DNA of 64,000 nt, taken from positions 34,168-98,167 of the forward strand of contig JAXMBZ010000017.1 in assembly GCA_046349615.1 (NCBI GenBank), given 5' to 3'. A program made the translations under genes and the position numbers. This DNA comes from JADJNY01 sp046349615. GTDB lineage: Bacteria > Planctomycetota > UBA1135 > GCA-002686595. The number at the start of each line of letters is the position of its first letter. The stretch's first letter is position 1. Positions 9,385 to 19,014 of this stretch are shown in pieces. The notes under the pieces are model-generated. The model saw only the letters and a program-made list of their open reading frames with translations. It was not told the DNA's origin and made no database searches.

Positions 9385-9550
9385 GAGGCGCGCCGTTCTA
9401 GCGCGGCGGCGGCGCGGATGGGTAGGGCGTCGCCGGTGGAAAGCGCGGGATTGCGCTCGACCGCCGCATCCGGCGCGGTTTCCGTCGCGCGGACTTCCCT
9501 GCGGGAGCTGCGCGCGCGCCTCGTCCCCAACCGATAGGATCCATGGAGTC

Positions 9551-11515
9551 ATGGGTGGAGCTCCCGAAGCCGGAACGAGCGTCCAACGCGCCGCGCGCGG
9601 ATTCTCGCGCTTCGCGGGCCTCGTCGCGGGCGCGGCGTGCATCGCCGTCGTCGTCGCATGGCTCGAGGCGGCGCGCGCGGAGACGCCGAACGTCACCCCG
9701 GCTGCGACTTCGAGCGCGGCTCCGCTCGTCGCGCCGAGCGAGCGCGCGCTCCGCGTCGAGCTCCTCGACGACGGCGACTTCTCCGCGGCGAACGACCACG
9801 CGATCGATCGCGACGGCGTGCGCCGCATCCCGTGGTGGCGCTCGAAGCTCGGCATGGAGCAGGTGGTCGAGCTCGACGCGCGAGCGATGCCGCGCACGGC
9901 GCGCGGCGCGTTCGACGTACCCGCGACGGGCTTCGCGGCGCGCACGCGCGGCGACGAGTTCCTCGAGCAGCCCGTCGCCGCCTACGCGCCGCTCGCGCGG
10001 AGCCTCGTCGTGCGCGGAAAGGTCCTCGGCCGCGGCACGGTCGTGGTGCGCGACGGAGCGGGCGGCGACGCGCGCTTCGACCTGCCGGACGCGCCGGAGT
10101 GGAGCCCGTTCGAGGTCGCCGGCGAAACGCTCGCGACGAAGCTCGGACGCGAGCCCGTTCCGCGCTTCCTCGTGCGCTTCGAGGCCTCGGCCGCCGACGC
10201 GACCGCGCACTGGACCGAGCTCTCCGCGAGCGCCGAGCTGCCGTGTCCGAGCGAAGCCGAGTTGAAGCAGGAGCTGCGCGGCGTGCTCGGCGACGTCTTG
10301 CGCGAGTGCCTCGAGCGCGGCATCGACTCCGTCGGTCCGCGCAAGACGGGCTGGTACTGCCACGACTTCGACGCGGTGACGGGCGAGCGGCTCTACACCG
10401 TGCGCGCCGTGTCCTTCTTCGCGTTCTTCGACCTGCTCCGCATGGCGCTCGAAGGCGGCGAGGACCCGACGTGGCGCGCGGGGCTCGATCGCTTCCTCGC
10501 GTCGCTGCTCGAGGACGGGCTCCACCCGGTCACCGGTCTGCCGCGCGCGTTCGACTGCGAGGCGGACCAGCCGCGCGACGACATCCCCATCGAGATCGGG
10601 CTCACGCTCGGCTTCCTGATCGACGTCGCGGAGCGCGGGCCCGAGGAATGGAAGGCGAAGTGCCGCGCTGCCGCGGTGAAGATGGGGGAGACGGTGCTCG
10701 CGAACGGCGTCCTGCCCGACGGCAACGTCGCGGCGAGCTACGTGCCCGGCGACGCGCGCCCGAACCTGAACGTCGGGCGGCTGCGGCGGCTCGACGTGCT
10801 CGCGCAGCTCGCGCGGCTCTCGAAGCTGACCGGCGACGCGCGCTTCGAGGCCGCGACGCGCGAGGCGCTCTTCACGTTCGAGTACTCGCAGGTGTGGTCG
10901 GGCACGTGGCAGCAGATCGATCCCGCGTTCGACGACGAGTACGGGCACTACGGCGCGCGCGCCGCGACGTCGTGGCGCGCGGCGCCGGAGGAGCGCGTGT
11001 TCCGCGAGCTCGCGCTCGGCGGCTGGAAGCACTTCGAGCCGCTCTGGACCGACGCGGTACGCCTCGGCGGCACGTGCGCGGCGGACCAAGTGCGTTGTTG
11101 GGTGCTCCTGATGGACGTCGCCGAGCTCGCGCCCGCGGAGAAGGACGCGATCCGCGCCGCGACGTGGGCGGCGGTGCGCGGGCACTTCAAGGGCGAGCAG
11201 AACGGGCGCGGCGCGTGGGAGGACCTGACGGTGATCGACTACGACCCGCAGCTCACCTTCGCGATGAAGGTCGGCGACGTGCCGGGCGCGCCGCAGAACC
11301 TCTTGCACGGACTCTCCGCGGTGTACGAGCCCGGGTTCCTGCGCACGGACGAGGTGCGCGCGCTCTACACGACGGTGCTGCGGAGCTCGATCGCGACGTA
11401 CAAGCGTCCGCACGGCTTCCTGTCCGACGCGAAGGAGCGCAAGGGCGCGAACACGGCGATGGGCTCGATCCGGATGCTGCTCGGGCTCGCGAAGATGTAC
11501 GCGCGGCTCCCGTGA
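9551..11515 (+). CDS. Exported alpha-toroid-like protein of unknown function
   Basis: The 654-residue product has an N-terminal hydrophobic segment (about 18-42, FAGLVAGAACIAVVVAWLEAARA), indicating export or anchoring. A beta-rich region follows to about residue 230, then a long helical region with repeated W, Y and F motifs (GWYCHDFDAVTGERLYTVRA, SGTWQQIDPAFDDEYGHYGA, NGRGAWEDLTVIDYDP). The spacing of paired helices resembles (alpha/alpha) barrels seen in glycan lyases and hydrolases, but I cannot match a defined family or name catalytic residues. ATG 9551 is preceded by a -10-like TAGGAT at 9535-9540, ten bases upstream, with no ribosome site. It diverges from the dehydrogenase-like gene across 166 bases. 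A polysaccharide-related role is only a guess. Confidence 0.75.
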   Translation: MGGAPEAGTSVQRAARGFSRFAGLVAGAACIAVVVAWLEAARAETPNVTPAATSSAAPLVAPSERALRVELLDDGDFSAANDHAIDRDGVRRIPWWRSKLGMEQVVELDARAMPRTARGAFDVPATGFAARTRGDEFLEQPVAAYAPLARSLVVRGKVLGRGTVVVRDGAGGDARFDLPDAPEWSPFEVAGETLATKLGREPVPRFLVRFEASAADATAHWTELSASAELPCPSEAELKQELRGVLGDVLRECLERGIDSVGPRKTGWYCHDFDAVTGERLYTVRAVSFFAFFDLLRMALEGGEDPTWRAGLDRFLASLLEDGLHPVTGLPRAFDCEADQPRDDIPIEIGLTLGFLIDVAERGPEEWKAKCRAAAVKMGETVLANGVLPDGNVAASYVPGDARPNLNVGRLRRLDVLAQLARLSKLTGDARFEAATREALFTFEYSQVWSGTWQQIDPAFDDEYGHYGARAATSWRAAPEERVFRELALGGWKHFEPLWTDAVRLGGTCAADQVRCWVLLMDVAELAPAEKDAIRAATWAAVRGHFKGEQNGRGAWEDLTVIDYDPQLTFAMKVGDVPGAPQNLLHGLSAVYEPGFLRTDEVRALYTTVLRSSIATYKRPHGFLSDAKERKGANTAMGSIRMLLGLAKMYARLP

Positions 11516-11993
11516 CGCGCCGCGGCGGCGGACGGCTCCGGTGCGGAGCGCCGTCGCGCTCGGTGACGTCCACGGCGTTCGTCGCTCGAACGTGGTGAAC
11601 GTCCGCCGCGAGTCGGGCTCCAGCGCGCACGCGGACCGCGCCGACCCCGGGTTCGAAAGGATGCGCCCGACCCGGGGCGCGCACGACGGCGCGGACCCCG
11701 AGTCGGGCGCTCCCCCAGGTCCTCCGCACCGACCCCCGTCGGCCCCGCTCCGCTCGCGCGGAGCGGGAAGAGAGGACTCTCCATCCAAGAGGAGCGCGAC
11801 GCACCCGCCGGATGCGCAGCCGATTCGCGGAAGAACGCGGCGCGTGGGGAACTCGTCGTCGTCGCCTCCGCTTCGACCCGTGTGCGCGCTTGACCTGCGC
11901 TTCGCCTCGCCTCGCTCGGAGGCTTGCAATCGGAGCGCACCTTCTCGTTCGGCGCCTCGATGCGCCGACCCGAACCACCCACGAGCACCCCAC
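11516..11993. other. 478-base intergenic stretch with two perfect hairpins
   Basis: No convincing gene is seen. Two perfect inverted repeats stand out: 11645-11677 (8-base arms CCCCGGGT/ACCCGGGG around a 17-base loop) and 11744-11767 (10-base arms CCCGCTCCGC/GCGGAGCGGG with a 4-base loop). Neither is followed by a T-run, so they are weak terminator candidates for the gene ending at 11515. The remainder is presumably the leader of the PhoX-like gene. Confidence 0.45.
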
Positions 11994-13409
11994 ATGAATC
12001 GCACCGTCTCCATCGCGACGGCTCTCGTCGCTTCCACGTTCCTTCACGGCGCCTTCGCTCAGGTCCAAGGCCCGAGCAGCTCGCAGACTCCGTACATCCT
12101 GCCCGTCGCGAGCGGCGTGCAGACCGTCTCCATCCTCACCGTCGGCGACACGGTGACGAGCGGCGGCGCGAGCTACCGGCTCGTCGGCATCCCCGACGGG
12201 CTCGGCGCGTTCCGTTCGTGCGGCAACGAGTTCACGCTCGTCGCGAACCACGAACTCGGCCCGACGCTCGGCCTCGTTCGCGCGCACGGCCAGACGGGCG
12301 CGTTCGTCTCGAAGTGGCGGATCCGCCGCAACGACCTGCGGGTCGTGAGCGGGGCGGACCTGATCCAGAGCGTGACGACGTCGACCGGCACCGCCCAGCT
12401 CGGGCGACTCTGCTCGGGCGATCTCGCGAGCACGCGCGGCCTCTTCCCCGTTCCCGGCCACCACGGCCCGTTGCCGGAGATCTTCTTCAGCGGCGAAGAG
12501 GTGGGCAACGAGGGCCGCGCCTTCGCGCACTTCGTCACGGGCTCGCAGGCGGGGCAGAGCGTCGAGCTCCCCGCGCTCGGCAACCTGAGCTTCGAGAACG
12601 TCCTCGTGCGTCCGTTCCCCGGTCTGCGCACGGTCGTCGCGGAGACGGACGACACGACGCCGGGACAGGTCTACTTCTACATCGGCAACAAGCGCTGGAC
12701 CGGGTCGTTCCTCGATCGCGCCGGCTTCACGCAGGGCGCGCTCTACGGCGTGCGCGTCCCGGGCGTGGCGCTCGAGGACCGCGCGACGGGCGTCGGCACC
12801 GCGACGCGGTTCGAGCTCGCGAACCTCGGCGACGTCACCGCGAAGACGGGCGCGCAGATCCAGGCGGACAGCGTCGCGGCGAGCGTCACCGAGTTCCTCC
12901 GGCCCGAGGACGGCGTGTGGGATCCGCGCGATCCGCGCGTCTTCTACTTCGTCACGACCGACCGCTTCCAGACGAGCACGACGGATGCGCGCAGCCGTCT
13001 CTGGCGCCTGCGTTTCGACTCGGTGTTCACGCCCGAGAACGGCGGCACGATCGAGATGCTGCTCGACGGCACGGAAGGGCAGCAGATGCTCGACAACATG
13101 ACGATCGACCGCCGCGGGAACCTGCTCATCCAGGAAGACCCGGGCAGCCAGGACCACCTCGCGCGCATCTGGCAGTACACGCCGGCGACGGACGTGCTGA
13201 AGCTGATCGCGCAGCACGATCCCGCGCGCTTCGCTCCGGGCGGCGCGGCGTTCCTCACGCGCGACGAGGAATCGTCGGGCATCATCGACGCGTCGGACGT
13301 CCTCGGTCGCGGCTGGTTCCTGCTCGACTGCCAGGCGCACTACGCGACCGACGCCGAGACGGTCGAGGGCGGCCAGCTCCTCGCGCTCTACAACCCCGAC
13401 TCGCACTGA
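11994..13409 (+). CDS. PhoX/DUF839-like secreted protein
   Basis: The 471-residue protein has a clear signal peptide (MNRTVSIATALVASTFLHGAFAQ). The mature part matches the DUF839/PhoX family, a calcium- and iron-dependent alkaline phosphatase fold. It contains GNEFTLVANHELG (compare the family's NHE), FFSGEE, and a C-terminal block PEDGVWDPRDPRVFYFVTTD followed by SRLWRLRFD, and later DNMTIDRRGNLLIQED, all typical of the beta-propeller repeats of this group. Whether it is an active phosphatase cannot be decided without aligning metal ligands. ATG 11994 was chosen because it starts the signal peptide. A good intrinsic terminator follows at 13438. The gene converges on an FG-GAP gene. Confidence 0.85.
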   Translation: MNRTVSIATALVASTFLHGAFAQVQGPSSSQTPYILPVASGVQTVSILTVGDTVTSGGASYRLVGIPDGLGAFRSCGNEFTLVANHELGPTLGLVRAHGQTGAFVSKWRIRRNDLRVVSGADLIQSVTTSTGTAQLGRLCSGDLASTRGLFPVPGHHGPLPEIFFSGEEVGNEGRAFAHFVTGSQAGQSVELPALGNLSFENVLVRPFPGLRTVVAETDDTTPGQVYFYIGNKRWTGSFLDRAGFTQGALYGVRVPGVALEDRATGVGTATRFELANLGDVTAKTGAQIQADSVAASVTEFLRPEDGVWDPRDPRVFYFVTTDRFQTSTTDARSRLWRLRFDSVFTPENGGTIEMLLDGTEGQQMLDNMTIDRRGNLLIQEDPGSQDHLARIWQYTPATDVLKLIAQHDPARFAPGGAAFLTRDEESSGIIDASDVLGRGWFLLDCQAHYATDAETVEGGQLLALYNPDSH

Positions 13410-13437
13410 GCGCGTTCCGGTTCGGACACTCCCGCTC

Positions 13438-13472
13438 GAGCCTCGGCGCGCGTCGCCGGGGCTCGGGCTTTT
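13438..13472. terminator. Bidirectional-type intrinsic terminator
   Basis: The arms GAGCCTCGGCG and CGCCGGGGCTC pair with one mismatch around a short loop. On the plus strand the stem is followed by GGGCTTTTCC. It sits between two convergent genes (ends at 13409 and 13481), so it most likely terminates the PhoX-like gene and may also serve the opposite strand. Confidence 0.65.
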
Positions 13473-13480
13473 CCGCTCGC

Positions 13481-15832
13481 TCAGCGCAGCGACACGACCC
13501 CGAGGTCGTTGCTGAAGCCGTTCGCGACGATCACGTCGAGCTTGCCGTCGCCGTCGAGGTCGTGCAGGAGCACGTCGAGGCAGCCCGCGTGAAGGCCGAG
13601 GTCCGGCGTGCGCACGAACTGGAGCGCGCCGCCTTCGACGCGCGGCGTCCAGAGCTCGACGTGGTGGCTGTTCTGCGCGCTGACGAGGATCTCCGCCTTG
13701 CCGTCGCCGTCGAGGTCGCCGCACGCGACGCGATACGGGCGGTAGCCGACGGGGAAGCGCTCGAGCATCCTCCAGTTGCCGTCCTCTTGCCGCAGGCACG
13801 GCAAGACGAAGCACGCGGAGTCGACGTTCTTCTCCGCGACGAGCACCGCGAGGTCCATGCGTCCGTCGCCGTCGAGATCACCGCTCGCGAGCGAGAGCGG
13901 GAGGAAGCCCGTGTCGATCGACGACAGCTCGAGCCACGAGAGCGCTCCGTCCGCCGCCTTCTCGAGCCGCAGTACCGCGATCCCGATGCGCGCGCCCGGC
14001 CCGCGCGGACCTTCGAGCGCGACGGCGATCTCGCTCGGCGCGGAGAGCGGCGCGAGGCTCTTCGGCCCCGCCATCAGCGGCGCGACGATGCGCGCGTCGA
14101 ACGCGAGGTCCTTGCCTTTCGGCGTGCCGTTGTGGAGGAGCACGAGCTCGTTCGTCAGCGGGTCCGTCGCCGCCGCGTCGACGCGTCCGTCGCCGTCGAA
14201 GTCCTGGAGCAGGAGATCGCCCGGCTTCGCGCCGAACGGCACGGGCGGGAAGCTCGCGCGCTCGAAGAGCTCGCCGCGGTCGCCGAAGAGCACGGTGAGC
14301 ACCGCGTCCTTCTCGCGCTCGACGACGAACGCGGCTTCGAGCCTGCCGTCGCCGTCGAGGTCCGCGACGCGCACCGCGTCCGCCGACTTCGCGAGCGCGC
14401 CGCGCCGTGCGTGCGCGAGGCGGCCGTGGTCGTTGTGCGCGATCGACAGCGTGCCGTCGACGGCGTCGAGCACGAGCACCTCGGGGAACCCGTCCCCGTC
14501 GAGGTCGCCGGCGGCGAGCGAGTGCGGCGTGCGGCCCGTGTTCGCGAAGCGCGCGTTCTCCAGCCCGCCGCTCCCGTCGCCGAAGACGACGCTGACGCGT
14601 CCCGCGTCCGTGTTCGCGACCGCGAGATCCGCCGCGCCGTCGCCGTCGAAGTCGCCGAACGCGAGGTCGACCGGCGATTGGCCCGCGTAGGCGTCGAGCG
14701 TCGCGCTGAAACCCTCGGGCGCCGCGTGGTAGAGGCTGTACGAGAGCCCGAGCAGTCCGAGCGACGCGAGCTCGCTCCCGCGGTTCGCCCCGAGCGCGCG
14801 GTGCTCGAGGTCGATGGGCACGGAGCTCGTCGTGAAACGCTCGGGCGGCGTGCGGAGCCCCGCGGCGACGCCGCCGGGTTTGCCGAGACCGAAGACCCAG
14901 ACGCTCTCGTCGCCGCCGGCGACGACGAGCTCGGTGTCGCCGTCGACGTCGACGTCGAGTTCGTCGAGGTCGCGCGGCAGCGCGTCGGGCGCCGCGGGCA
15001 CGCGGCCCTTCTCGAAGAGCCCCGCGCTCGGTCCGCGCGCGAACGCGAAGCCCGCGCCCGACGGCGTCGCGGTCCAGAGCGTGACCGTGCGCTCGCCCTG
15101 CGAACCCGCGACGATCCCGCTCCCGTCGGCGAGCACCGCGAGGCACGTCGTGATCTCCGCGCCGAGCTTCTGGCGCGACGGTGTGTCGGTCGCGCCGAAC
15201 ACGAGGAGCTCGTCGTCGAGCGTCGCGATCGCGATCTCGGGCGCGCCGTCGCGACCGAGGTCGCCCGACGCGAGCGCGCGCGGCCGGCGCTCGAGGTCGA
15301 TCGAGCGCAGGAGCGGGTTCGCGTCGCCGCGCGCGAACGCCGCGGCGTCGAGCACCTGGATGCGCGGCGGCACGCCGTCGGCGGGCCGGCTCGCGCGCGG
15401 CGCGACGACGATCGGCGCCTTCGCCGCGCCGGGCTTCGGCCGCGCGCCGAGGAACACGGGGCCGAGCGGGTAGTCCTCGAGCGGCAGGACGCGCGGCGCG
15501 CGCGGCGCGGCGAGCGCGGGCGCGATCCCGGAGAGCAGCTGCAGCGAGCCCGGTCCGCGCGTCGTCACGAAGAGCTCGTCGCGTCCGTCGCCGTCCGCGT
15601 CCCACGCGAGCAGCGCGATCGGCTTCGCCTCGCCGCCGTTCGCGGTGGGGAACTCGAGGCGCGCGCGAAGACGCGCGGGTGTCGAGCGGGCGGGGCTCGA
15701 GGAGTTCGGTGCCTGCGAACCCTCGCCGCCGCTCGGCGAGATCGGCGCCTGCGCATGCGCCGCAGCGGCGAGCGCCGACGCGACCACGAAGAGGACTCGC
15801 GTCGTGGACGCCGTCGCCGGAGCTCGTTCCAT
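13481..15832 (-). CDS. Secreted FG-GAP/VCBS repeat protein
   Basis: The 783-residue protein carries a signal peptide (MERAPATASTTRVLFVVASALAAAAHAQA) and then many FG-GAP/VCBS repeats of the form GDLDGDGxxDLAV, for example GDFDGDGAADLAVANTD, GDLDGDGFPEVLVLD, DLDGDGRMDLAVLV and DLDGDGKLDVIVANG. Each DxDxDG loop probably binds calcium, and the repeats build a seven-bladed integrin-like propeller or two. The repeats are visible in the DNA as a recurring 17-mer, which should not be mistaken for a tandem array. Start M15832 was chosen at the signal peptide; on the minus strand CATACT (15839-15844) lies only 6 bases before it, suggesting a leaderless mRNA. Function is probably extracellular binding; there is no catalytic domain. 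Confidence 0.88.
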   Translation of the reverse strand: MERAPATASTTRVLFVVASALAAAAHAQAPISPSGGEGSQAPNSSSPARSTPARLRARLEFPTANGGEAKPIALLAWDADGDGRDELFVTTRGPGSLQLLSGIAPALAAPRAPRVLPLEDYPLGPVFLGARPKPGAAKAPIVVAPRASRPADGVPPRIQVLDAAAFARGDANPLLRSIDLERRPRALASGDLGRDGAPEIAIATLDDELLVFGATDTPSRQKLGAEITTCLAVLADGSGIVAGSQGERTVTLWTATPSGAGFAFARGPSAGLFEKGRVPAAPDALPRDLDELDVDVDGDTELVVAGGDESVWVFGLGKPGGVAAGLRTPPERFTTSSVPIDLEHRALGANRGSELASLGLLGLSYSLYHAAPEGFSATLDAYAGQSPVDLAFGDFDGDGAADLAVANTDAGRVSVVFGDGSGGLENARFANTGRTPHSLAAGDLDGDGFPEVLVLDAVDGTLSIAHNDHGRLAHARRGALAKSADAVRVADLDGDGRLEAAFVVEREKDAVLTVLFGDRGELFERASFPPVPFGAKPGDLLLQDFDGDGRVDAAATDPLTNELVLLHNGTPKGKDLAFDARIVAPLMAGPKSLAPLSAPSEIAVALEGPRGPGARIGIAVLRLEKAADGALSWLELSSIDTGFLPLSLASGDLDGDGRMDLAVLVAEKNVDSACFVLPCLRQEDGNWRMLERFPVGYRPYRVACGDLDGDGKAEILVSAQNSHHVELWTPRVEGGALQFVRTPDLGLHAGCLDVLLHDLDGDGKLDVIVANGFSNDLGVVSLR

Positions 15833-16093
15833 GGTCGCAGTATGTCGGCGCGCGCGCGTCCCTCGCAAGGCGCTCCCGCCGCGGCGGACGAGCGGACGTG
15901 AACGCACTCCGAGCGGGTTCGAACACGCAGGCGGCGTCGCGGGCGTGTTCCGCAGCCGTTTCGCGCGCTCGCGCGTGGCGCGCCGTTCGCCTTCTCACGC
16001 GCGATGCAGCCCGCCCCGCACGGCCGTTTCGACCCGCTCGCGCGCCCCGCCCCGTGTGCCCCCGCGCGCGCGAGGCTATCCTCCTCCGTTTCC

Positions 16094-17815
16094 ATGGCCG
16101 CGAACACGCGCCGCAACCTGCTCCTCACCGCCGTGGCGGCGCTCGGCGTCGCGCTCGCGGTCGGCGCGTTCCTGCTGCTCTCGACGCCGCCCGAGACGGA
16201 GCCCGCGCGCCCGCTCGAGAACCCCGCGGCCGCCGCGGGCGGCGCGCTCGAGGACGCGCACGGCGAGCGCCGGTCCGCGACGCCGCTCGTCGACGAGCGC
16301 GACGCGCCGAGCGCGCCCGAGCCCGAGACGACGGTCGTCTATCCACTGAAGGTCGAGCTCGAGCTCGTGCAGGCCGACTCCGTGTTGCAGGCCGAGGGCG
16401 CTCCGCGGCGCGGCGCGAGCGCGACGGCGCGCTTCAAGGGCTCGATCACCGGTTCGAACGGCGAACCCGTGCGCGGTCAGGTGCAGATCCGCGCGGGTCC
16501 GAACGCGGGGCGCATCCTCTACTGCGACGGCAAGGGGCAGTTCGGCGCGAACGACCTCTATCCCGGACGCGTGCTCGTCGACGTCACCGGGCCCGGCGTG
16601 CTCGGTTCCCTGCGCGAGGTCGTGCTGCGGCAGGAGCGCGAGACGCTGCTCAACATCGGCTACGGGCGGCCTTCGAGCGTCGTCGGCGAGGTGTACGACG
16701 CCGAAGGCAAGCTGCTCGAGGACGCGAAGGTCACGCTCGACGGCCTCACGACGACGACCGATCCCGAGGGCACGTTCAGCTTCCCGTACGTCGCGAGCGG
16801 AGAGACGACGCTCTTCGTCGAGAAGGAGGGCTTCGCCTCCTTCTTCCAGATCGTCCCGATCCAAGCGGGCACCGCGATCGAGAAGGGCCGCCTGAAGTTC
16901 CGGCTGCAGCGCGGCGCGCAACTCACGATCACGCTGAACGACCGCGTGAATTCCGGCGTGCCGGCGCAGGTCTTCGTGCTCCCCGCGAGCCTCGCCGCGC
17001 AGCGCAACTACCCGTGGTTCAAGCTGAACCCGCTCACGATCTACCCCGGCGGTTCCGTCACCGTCGACGACCTGCCGCCGCAGCGCGTCACGCTGCGTCT
17101 CTACCACGCCGGCGCGATCGCGAAGCCCGCGCAGCGCGAGGTCACGCTCGATCCCGGCACGCCGCAGACCGTCGACCTCGCGATGGAACCCGCGCCCGTC
17201 GTCGTCGGCGTCGTGACGCGCGACGGGAAGCCCGAGGGCGACGCGGAGGTTTCCCTCGAGGTGCCCGACCGCGTCGCGGCGACGCTCTCGGGGCTCGGCG
17301 AGTCGAACTTCCTCCTGCTCGAGAGCGAGCTCCTCCCGGATTCGCCGCTCGCCGTGCAGCGCGTGATCACGAACGCGTCGGGCGAGTTCCAGCTCTCGTC
17401 GAACGAGGCCGTGTCGAAGGTGCGCTACCTCGTCGCGCGCTCACGCGACGGCAAGGCGCAGGGCGGCGTCGTGCTGCGCGGCGGCGAGGAGCGCGTCGAC
17501 GTCGAGATGAAGCCGATCACGGGCGAAGGCAGCGCGTCGTTCGTCCTGCAGACGAGCCCGCGCTTCCAGGCGCTCCCCGTCGAGGTCACCGTCGACGGCG
17601 TGCCGCGCGACCGCGTCGTGCTCCCCGCGGAGCGCGACCTGCACGTCGAAGGGCTCGCGAAGGGCGCGTGGCGCCTGCGCGTCACGTGGCAGGGCGAGAA
17701 GCTGCTCGAGCCGCCGACGCTCGATCTGCGCGACGAAGTGACGCTGACCGTCAAGCTGCCCGAGGGCGCGGTGCTCGGTCAGGACGCCGACACGCGCAAG
17801 CGCGCGGGGCGTTGA
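16094..17815 (+). CDS. Membrane-anchored carboxypeptidase-regulatory-like protein
   Basis: The 573-residue protein begins with a short basic N-terminus and one membrane segment (about 9-27, LLTAVAALGVALAVGAFLLL), followed by an Ala/Pro/Glu-rich linker and several beta-sandwich modules. Two look like carboxypeptidase-regulatory-like (CarboxypepD_reg) domains: one around SVVGEVYDAEGKLLEDAKV with TTTDPEGTFSFPYV, another around PVVVGVVTRDGKPEGDAEVS with NASGEFQLSS. This is an extracytoplasmic scaffold or adhesion architecture with no active site. A -10-like TATCCT at 16077-16082 is 11 bases before ATG 16094, and no ribosome site is seen. The gene diverges from the FG-GAP gene across 261 bases that hold nothing else recognisable. 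Confidence 0.8.
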   Translation: MAANTRRNLLLTAVAALGVALAVGAFLLLSTPPETEPARPLENPAAAAGGALEDAHGERRSATPLVDERDAPSAPEPETTVVYPLKVELELVQADSVLQAEGAPRRGASATARFKGSITGSNGEPVRGQVQIRAGPNAGRILYCDGKGQFGANDLYPGRVLVDVTGPGVLGSLREVVLRQERETLLNIGYGRPSSVVGEVYDAEGKLLEDAKVTLDGLTTTTDPEGTFSFPYVASGETTLFVEKEGFASFFQIVPIQAGTAIEKGRLKFRLQRGAQLTITLNDRVNSGVPAQVFVLPASLAAQRNYPWFKLNPLTIYPGGSVTVDDLPPQRVTLRLYHAGAIAKPAQREVTLDPGTPQTVDLAMEPAPVVVGVVTRDGKPEGDAEVSLEVPDRVAATLSGLGESNFLLLESELLPDSPLAVQRVITNASGEFQLSSNEAVSKVRYLVARSRDGKAQGGVVLRGGEERVDVEMKPITGEGSASFVLQTSPRFQALPVEVTVDGVPRDRVVLPAERDLHVEGLAKGAWRLRVTWQGEKLLEPPTLDLRDEVTLTVKLPEGAVLGQDADTRKRAGR

Positions 17816-17891
17816 AGGCGCCGGCCAGACCGGGGCCGCGCGCCGATCGCCTTCGTCCCGAGCGAGCTCGGGTCGCCGACGCCGCGCGTTC

Positions 17892-18767
17892 CTACGCCGG
17901 CTGCGCCTCGCGCGCCGCGCACGCGTAGTACGCCGCGACGAGCGCCTTCGTCTTCGGGCCCGGTTTTCCCGAGCCGATCACGACGTCCTCGATCTTCACG
18001 ACCGGCACCGGGCCGCGCACGGAGCTCGTCAAGATCGCTTCGTCGACGCCCGCGAGCTCGCGCTCGTGGATCCGCGCCCAACGCGCGGTGAGGCCGGCCT
18101 CGGGCGCGAGGCGGAACTCGAGGCGCTGCGTGATGCCCTCGAGCACGCCGTCGCCGGCGACGAGGAGCTCGTTCCCGCGCACGAAGAGGAGGTTCGCGCT
18201 CGTGAACTCGAGGATCTTCCCGTCGCGGTCGACGAGCAGTTGGTCGCAGCGCTCCTGCGTGCCGATCGGGAACGGCCGGCGGTCCTTCACCCAGCGCGTC
18301 GTCTTGACCTTGGGCAGCGTGCGCGCGAGATGGCGCGCGTAGTCGACGCGCACGCCGTCCTTCACCCACGCGTCGGGGAGCTCCGCGTGCGGCGACACGC
18401 CGATCCACACGTCGGACGCGAAGCCGCCGAGCTCGAACGGCGCGGGGAGCGCGTCGAAGCGCACGCGCACGTCGCTCGTGTTCCCCGCGGTGATCGCGCG
18501 CAACGCGGCGCGCAGCGCCGTGCGGTCGAGCGTCTTCTTCCAGCCGAGCGCGTCCATCGAGCGCTGCGTGCGCTCGAGGTGCGCCTCGAGTTCGAGGAAG
18601 CGGTTCCCCTGGAACGTGCGCAACGCCGAGTACACGCCGTCGGGCAGCGGGTCCATCGCGTCGTGCATCGTCCCCGTCGTCGCGGCGACGGGCACGGAGC
18701 GCGGACCGGTGGGCGTGAGAGCGAAGAGTTGCAGGCCGGAGGCGGCGCGCGGCGCGGACGTGTTCAT
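17892..18767 (-). CDS. Class IV PLP-dependent aminotransferase
   Basis: The 291-residue protein fits the branched-chain/D-amino-acid aminotransferase and aminodeoxychorismate lyase family (fold type IV). K155 in LPKVKTTRW is the probable PLP lysine, and E187 in ILEFTSANLLFV is the cofactor-N1 glutamate; the spacing of 32 residues equals that of D-amino-acid aminotransferase (K145/E177). The C-terminal GVLEGITQRLEF matches the family's GITR-type motif. Which of the three activities applies cannot be read from sequence alone. The protein is cytoplasmic. ATG 18767 has no ribosome site; GATCCT on the minus strand seven bases upstream may be a -10 element. It is divergent from hutH, with about 250 bases between. 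Confidence 0.87.
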   Translation of the reverse strand: MNTSAPRAASGLQLFALTPTGPRSVPVAATTGTMHDAMDPLPDGVYSALRTFQGNRFLELEAHLERTQRSMDALGWKKTLDRTALRAALRAITAGNTSDVRVRFDALPAPFELGGFASDVWIGVSPHAELPDAWVKDGVRVDYARHLARTLPKVKTTRWVKDRRPFPIGTQERCDQLLVDRDGKILEFTSANLLFVRGNELLVAGDGVLEGITQRLEFRLAPEAGLTARWARIHERELAGVDEAILTSSVRGPVPVVKIEDVVIGSGKPGPKTKALVAAYYACAAREAQPA

Positions 18768-19014
18768 GCGTTGGAGGATCGGGAGCGCGAGGCCGCGCGT
18801 CCATACCCCAGTCGCCGCGGCGGCGGGGGAACGGGAGCGCGGCGCGACGACGCGCGGAGGGCACGGAGGCCTTCGCCGATCCGGAGCGTGCGGCTCCGCG
18901 AGCGCGCACCCAGGTCCCGCCGCGCCGTCGGAGCCCGACCACGGCGCGCGGCCCCGAACTCCCGCTCCGCCGCCCTCACGCGCGCGGCGCCGATCCACTA
19001 TCCTCTCCGCCCCG

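Noticed and set aside
11645..11677. A GGTTCGAAA stretch resembling a tRNA T-loop
   Set aside because: No acceptor stem, anticodon arm or D-arm can be folded around it; the stem there is an independent inverted repeat.
13500..15600. Recurring 17-base DNA units inside 13481-15832, at first sight a repeat array
   Set aside because: They encode the DxDGDG loops of FG-GAP repeats in one frame, with irregular spacing; they are neither CRISPR nor satellite DNA.
11924..15901. 1300-codon plus-strand frame over the PhoX-like and FG-GAP genes
   Set aside because: It runs antisense or out of frame to two well-supported genes, and its composition is Arg-rich without recognisable motifs.
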